This document shows positions 58,115-64,000 of a DNA stretch of 64,000 bases, one piece after another. Made by a program: the position numbers and the translations under genes. Under the pieces are notes generated by a model. The model had not been told where the DNA came from. It was given only the letters and a program-made list of their open reading frames with translations, and did no database searches. Each line of letters starts with the position of its first letter. The first letter of the stretch is position 1. Origin of the DNA: Leucaena leucocephala (taxonomy: Eukaryota; Streptophyta; Magnoliopsida; Fabales; Fabaceae); assembly GCA_037074615.1 (NCBI GenBank), contig CM073545.1, forward strand, positions 17,750,001-17,814,000. Reading direction: 5' to 3'.

Positions 58115-60671
58115 AAGTTTCTATAGGGAGAGAGAGAAAAGGGAACAGATCCATCGACGTAGACTAGAGAGAGAAGGGAAGTCTTGAAAAAGTTTCGCAA
58201 AGGACTCGGCATTAAAAGTGGAGGAGCAAGTCTCATCATCAAGTGTTCCCAATACGCTCTAGTGATGGCGATCTTGTTTGTGCTTTTTGCGTTGAACCGT
58301 CAAATCATCCCCTTATCTCTCTTACGTCTTTTTTTGCCCTAATTCAATTTCAATACCTAGTCTTCCACTTTTTTTATTGCATTTCCGTTGAAAAGTTTGG
58401 TCAAACAGATACTTTAAAAATAGAGATATTCTAAAAACTAAAACCTCTTTTTTCAATTAAAAGGTTCACAAATCAATGCTTTACGCGGGTCTTAAATGAG
58501 CTAATTCTATTAATCTTAAATTATAAGAGAAATAATTTCCTGGACATAAATTTTCTCTTAATTATCAATTTAGTCTTTCTTAAAACAACTTCGCTCTCTT
58601 CTAATTTATTCAGGTAAGAAATTATAAAAACTAAATTATTCCAAGTCAACAAAATTATAAGAACTGACTTGCTCTAAGTCAAGAGATTATGACGTGTCTA
58701 CGTCCAAGTATTTTAAGTCTCAATTAACCAACTATTAAAGTCAACCCTGCCTCTTCTCCCCCATTCATTAACCCATTCCTCTCCCATTTTTCCTAATATC
58801 TAGTCTCCAAAATCAAATCTTTATCTCCATGCTATTAGCTGCAATAAAACAACATATGGCTTAAATTTAACTGCATTTTGCTTATATCCTTTTATATATT
58901 TGAGGGGGAAACGCCCGAATCGCCACGAACAATTCATTTACTATTAGAATTAAAATTAAAACTAAATAAATGAATACCGATTATGCATATATAGGGTCGA
59001 TGAGGTAGTCACACGCATATTTTTTAGTTGGCTAAAAAACAATTAGTGACGAATTCAAAGGGGAAGAAAGGCTACGGTACAAACTTAGTGAAAATAAGCG
59101 TATAATGTGTTTTTATGACATTTAAAATGGAAGTAAAACGTGATTTGTATTTATTAATAGATGTAGTTACTTATAAGAGATACCTTTCAAACTTCCTGCT
59201 AATTAAATTGGAAGGCCCAAGATATATTTTCACTTTTATTCTCAAGGGAACTAGTTAAGGGACAAACTTCAATCTAAATTATTGGGCGCCTCCTAGAGGG
59301 ATTCATTGATTCATAATAATATAAGTTATTTAGAGAATGATTAATTATTGTTTTTTAATTTTATCCTGTTACAGAGTGCTAAAAAAATTAATTTAAATGT
59401 AGAGATAGAGGAGAGAGGTGAGAGAGATTTGATGACGATTTTATTTTCATTTTTTTAATAGGGTAAAATTGGGAATTTCTTTTTTGAGTGAAGACATATT
59501 TAATGAGTCAATTCCTCTTCTTTAATTTCGATCAGGTCGTTAAAAATGATTTACCACCTAACGAAATACTGGTGTGCGTGTGAATTCTAAATGGCAAGTA
59601 AATTGAGTTGGTGCCCTGGTATTGGGTTAGAAGAAAGAGCAAATTAAAGACAATCCTAATGTACTCCCACAGGTCCTTTTTTAGAAATAACATTCTCTCA
59701 TGTAAAGGTGGTACTATATATAAGTAATAAATTATGTTTATCTAAAAATTTAATACATTATTTCCATCTTTAATTAGTCCTAATTAATTATATGTCTTTC
59801 TTTTCACACAATCGTTCTCAACTCTTTTACACTCATTCTCTCTCACCTATATTCCTCATAAATAAATATTTAAAAAATAAATTATATTTCTAAAATATTT
59901 ATTATTTTTAAATAATTTTAACTTATATATTGATCAATGTGATTTGAATAGATATTACTAATAAAAAAATGAGAAGGAATATTTATTAGGATATTTAAAG
60001 AATGGCATGCTCTTCAACTACTCTCCTTAGTCGATTTCTTTGAACCCTTTTCTTTGTTATTGTCATTTCCCATATGACAAATTACTTTCTTTTCCTGCTG
60101 TATCATTTTCCTTTCTTTGTTTTTTTTTTTAATTCTATCCTCTTTCTTGATTTTCAAACATCCTGCACAACATGTAAACAATCTATCACCAATTTTCATC
60201 TACTCGACACTTAATCCTTTTAATCTACTATACGCTTAATCCTTTTTATAAGGTATTTGTTAGTTTTAAGGAATATTAAATATTTGTTACATATGCTTAT
60301 ATTTAGTAAGGGTAGTGAGAGAGAGAGTAAAAATAAGTATGATATTGGAGTTTAGTATAGTTAATAAGGATAATATTAAAATTACTTAAAGTTTATGATA
60401 AAGTTAATGTTTTAACTATTTATTAGTACATGTGATATTTAAGCCCAGGGGAGTACTGCATTAAGAAAATGCAAAACTAAACAATGATTTTCTAGTCTTA
60501 ATTATATTCAAATCTTAATTACATTTTTTATATACTACAAATAACAAAAAAAAAAAACTTGCATCTAGGTGGATAATGTTAAAATCACAATAGTAGAAAA
60601 GAGTCCCCTCAAGTTTCTGAGCTTGACTAAAGAAAAAGAAATGAAATCAACTAGTTAGTCTAGCCACCTAT
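58115..60671. other. Intergenic spacer between the two WRKY copies
   Basis: 58,115 to about 58,720 is the duplicated WRKY upstream region. From there to about 60,450 the DNA is AT-rich with no gene. From about 60,450 to 60,671 it is the duplicated downstream region of the intact copy. Confidence 0.6.
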
Positions 60672-63129
60672 CTAGTTCCCTAAGAATTTTGAATCATTGT
60701 TATTGCCACTTGCAACATTGCCATTATTGTCACTGTTAATGTTCTTTGGCAGAGTAGAACCCATAATGGAAGTAATAGCCGCTGTTAAAGCTGCTGTGAA
60801 GTTAGGGTTAGCTGCTATAGCAGCATTGAATGGCAAAGGGTCTTTGTTGTTCATTTGAAGCCCTGAAAAACTTGACTGATTGCTGCTACATAGTGCTTGA
60901 GCCAAAACTTGACTAAAACCATGAGAGGCATTATCATTTGAGAAAGGCCTATGAAATTGGGTAGAAGGTTGTGTTGTTGGAGGAATAGTTAAGTCCAACG
61001 TAACAGTTGGAAATGGAGCTGAGGCTGAGAGAGTTGCTATCATGTTACTTGAAGAACAGGGAAGCAATGCCGTCCTTGTCAAGAAGCTTCCATTCATTAG
61101 ACCATCACTGCTTGACATTGATCCTGAAAGCAACATCTTTGCTGCTGCTGTTGTTGTTTGTGCCATCGTCATTGCTGTTGGAGGCAATGTGTGGCTATGG
61201 TTTCCTTCATATGTTGTTACTAAGATTGATCGATCCTCTGCACATCTTTGCACCTATTATTTTATCACCAAAATTCAATTACATTTTTGGAATAGAATAT
61301 TAAAAATACATGGTTTGTTTTTATTCACTATATTTAGCCCTTTCAAGTAATACCTGACCAATTGAAGTTAATAAAAATAGCGTTCTATATGATCTTTTAT
61401 GAAGAAATTCTGAATTCAAATGAAATGAGAGTTTTAAGAATTAAATTATATACAATGCATACTCAATGAGACTCATACATTAATGATTATCAATTTTTAA
61501 GATAATATGTAACAAACTTCTTATAATTATGAAGAATCAATAACAAGAATCAGTTATAGGGCAAGTAATTATAGGAAGAGAAGATCTGCTTTTTGTAATT
61601 TGATTGAATTTTTTTGAATAATTATATACATTTGTTTTGTTTTGATCCGATTTATTTAAAAAGAAATGCTAAAAAACAAATTTGCCCCCCATTTAGTTTA
61701 TCTCAAAATTTTATGCCCCATTAATTCATTTTTGAATCCATCATAGGATTTAAAAAATTGAGTGGAGCACTTGCGTACAATTAAAAGAATTTGGATAGAT
61801 ACATAGATATATACCTGTTTCCTAACAGGACAGCCTGGAGCCATGGTGCATCGATAATAAGCTCGAGGGCATGGATTCCCTTTGGCCATCTTCTGCCCAT
61901 ATTTTCTCCATTGACATCCATCCGTAATCTGATCATCGCATTATTTATTTAATCAGCTTATTAGATTCACAAGAAAAAAAGTAGCAAGTTCATAATAAAA
62001 TTAATCCAGACATAGTACTATATGACACACCATAGGTGCTTCTGATCGAGCTCTAACTGAAACTCTTGCCTTCATCGTGGCTTCCACTTGATCATCAACA
62101 TTTTCCGAAGGAGGACTATACTTCTGAATTTTGCCTGCTTCTTGTTTGATTTCAGTTTCTTTATTGAATTCATTCTTATTGGAACCAATTCTGGCGCTGC
62201 ATTCCACCTCCAATGGTGATCTTGATCCGTCACTGTTTCTCCTTTTGGCAGAAGAAAGTGGAGGCTCATCACTATTAGCCTGATGATCACCTTCATTGAT
62301 TGAATCTAATCCAAGATCTATAAATTTCCTTGGCACTAAGGTTCTTCTATTACTCTCAGTTTGTTTGTTTCCTTCCGGACTTACATCAGGCACTTTGTTT
62401 TCAGGTTTCTCAGCATCCTCATCACTACCCTTGCGAGACTCGATAAAGTCTATATGCATCTTCAGCGCATTGTAATCGGTGTTAGCCTTGTTTAGCATGT
62501 CGTTTAGCTTATGATTCTCTCCTATCATCTCCTCTAACTCAGCTTGAAGAACAGCAATCTCAATCTGAAATAAATGACAGCCCCAAACATACACGTCCGT
62601 AATTGATATAATATTCAATCCCAGAAAGAAACAATAATCACCCAACAGAAAAAAAGTCGTTCATTTCACTGTTACATCTAGATTTCTCACCTCAATCTTG
62701 GCTCGTTTCTCTCTAGAACTAGAATATATGGCAAGCTCATCATCCCCAAAGGTTTGATCGGTGTTAGTAGTCAAGAGATTCAGAACAGTCTATAGAACAG
62801 AACAAAAAAACAAAGACAGAGTGAATATGAAACATAGAGTTACAACGAAGGATAGATCAAGAGATGAGGCAAGAGAGTGAAGAACTCACGTTTACTTTGA
62901 ATTGAAGAGGATGAGGAGGGGCTGAGGAATCGGCGTTGGAAGATGCAGGCTTGAGATTGTTGCTGTTAGAGAAGAAGTCCATCTCAGGGAAAGGGATTGA
63001 AGATTCCATGGGCGGTTGAAGGGCGTGGTCTTCGAGAGGGAAAGAGTTGAGAACAATGGGATTGGAGAGGAAGAAGCTGCTCATCAAAGCTGGATCTGAA
63101 TCAATGGAGAGTCCACTCCCTCTGGCCAT
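60672..63129 (-). CDS. WRKY transcription factor, group IIb
   Basis: WRKY proteins bind W-boxes (TTGACC/T) and regulate defence, senescence and nutrient responses; group IIb includes Arabidopsis WRKY6, 31, 42 and 47. Five exons: 63129-62890, 62789-62691, 62564-62031, 61928-61815, 61253-60672; 1569 nt, 522 residues. The N-terminus is Ser/Pro-rich. A leucine-zipper coiled coil (VLQAELEEMIGENHKLNDML and following heptads) starts exon 3. Then come ARVSVRARSEAPM and the WRKY domain: DGCQWRKYGQK (294-304), zinc finger C318-X5-C324-X23-H348-X1-H350. The intron before VQR (after residue 329) is the group IIa/IIb hallmark. The C-terminus is Thr/Ser/Asn-rich. The usual ATMRKARVSVRARSEAP segment lacks the Arg here (ATM-KARV). 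It is intact and is the likely functional member of the tandem pair. Confidence 0.95.
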
Positions 63130-63631
63130 AAGTTTCTATAGAGAGAGGGGAAACAGATCGACGTAGACTAGAGAGAGAAGTGAAGTCTTGAAAAGTTTTG
63201 CAATGGACTCGGCATTAAAAATGGAGGAGCAAGTCTCATCGAGTGTTCCCAATACGCTCTAGTGATGGCGATCTTGTTTGTGCCTTTTGCGTTGAACTGT
63301 CAAACCATCCCCATATCTCTCTTACATCCCTTTCTTTTCTAAATTTCATTTCAATTTCAATACCTAGTCTTCCACTTTTTTTAATGCATTTTCATTGATA
63401 GTTTGGTCAAAATAATATTTTTTTTAAATGGAGAGATTCTAAACAATAAGACCTAATTCTTTTTAATTGATAGTTCCTTGAATCAATGCCATACGCTTGT
63501 CTTAAATTAAATAATTTAAATTCTGTTAAAGTTAAATTCTTAAATAATTAGAGAAAATATTACAATTTTAAGATCCTAAGTTTTCTCTCAGTCATCAATT
63601 AAATCTTTCAACTCTAGCTTAAATTATTTCT

Positions 63632-63671
63632 AGTCAAAAAAATTATAAGAATTGACTTATTCTAAGTCAAG
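63632..63671. promoter_or_regulatory. W-box cluster upstream of the WRKY gene
   Basis: Three TTGACT cores on either strand occur within 40 bases: complement at 63,632-63,637, plus at 63,652-63,657 and complement at about 63,665-63,670. They lie about 500-540 bases before the start codon. Two of the three persist at the matching place upstream of the pseudogene copy (about 58,643-58,682). This fits auto- or cross-regulation by WRKY proteins, which is common in the family. Confidence 0.45.
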
Positions 63672-64000
63672 AAATTATGGAGATCAATTATGTTATTCTT
63701 TTCTGGTAGATCAATTATGTTATTCTGAAACAAATTTAATTGATTGAATTAATAATTGAGGAAAAACTCAGCAACTAAAAATTATACTCTATTCTGTGAA
63801 GAAATTATTTTTTTTATATATATTGGGATGAGACGGGCATGTTGCAAGAAACACGTCAAAGAGATGGAAGGCGTGTTAGTGTGAAATACGACGCGCCGCG
63901 TGGGTGAAGGTCAACGATTTCTAGGGGAGTGGGGCCCAGAACAACCTGTAATCTTGACTTTGGATTTTGGACACGTAAGAAGTGTGGATTCGATTCGCGT
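63672..64000. other. End of window, no gene seen
   Basis: It is AT-rich to about 63,830, then more GC-rich with further GTCAA/TTGAC cores near 63,921 and 63,956. It could belong to the WRKY promoter or the next gene's end. Confidence 0.4.

Noticed and set aside
1..64000. CRISPR arrays, operons, prophage or bacterial mobile islands
   Set aside because: The window is plant nuclear DNA with introns; no regularly spaced repeats or prokaryotic gene organisation were seen.

Overview
This is nuclear DNA of a flowering plant, most likely a eudicot. The evidence is AT-rich intergenic DNA, many short GT-AG introns, plant-only families (arogenate dehydratase, SKU5-similar protein, SIP aquaporin, SLAH anion channel, group IIb WRKY, PSI-type aspartic protease) and a MIR171 hairpin. 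The species cannot be named from the sequence. Exon models were joined by eye from reading frame, GT-AG borders and family similarity; total lengths divide by three where stated.

Layout. 0-4 kb: a miR171 hairpin on the minus strand, a non-autonomous hAT-like element with a perfect 8-bp target duplication, and a Stowaway-like MITE. 7.2-10.6 kb: an 11-exon arogenate dehydratase gene (+). 13.6-14.0 kb: an unrecognised decayed reading frame (+). 14.4-15.1 kb: a SIP1-type aquaporin (-) with one frame break near its start. 15.6-21.4 kb: gene-poor, with several copies of one Tourist-like MITE family carrying a purine-rich core, plus an F-box fragment. 23.1-25.3 kb: SKU5-similar multicopper-oxidase-like protein (+). 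26.4-32.5 kb: 16-exon RAD16-like SNF2/RING DNA-repair protein (+). 34.0-35.6 kb: BAP31-like ER membrane protein (+). 38.6-39.7 kb: SLAH-type S-type anion channel (+). 41.6-42.8 kb: intronless MAPKKK17/18-like kinase (-) with G-box/ABRE sites upstream. 49.4-52.7 kb: an aspartic protease (-) that keeps its whole exon skeleton but has several disabling changes. 53.2-54.3 kb: two MITEs abutting head to tail. 55.7-63.1 kb: a tandem duplication of a group IIb WRKY gene (-), the copy at 60.7-63.1 kb intact and the one at 55.7-58.1 kb a pseudogene.

The genes do not form one pathway; this is ordinary plant gene neighbourhood. Several members have stress or ABA connections by family (MAPKKK17/18-like, SLAH, WRKY), but linkage here is not evidence of joint function. 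No wholly new system was found. The points most worth a second look are the MIR171 locus, the WRKY pair and the lesion that removed its signature Trp, the decayed aspartic protease, the SIP1 frameshift, the altered TRF motif of the arogenate dehydratase and the MITE family.
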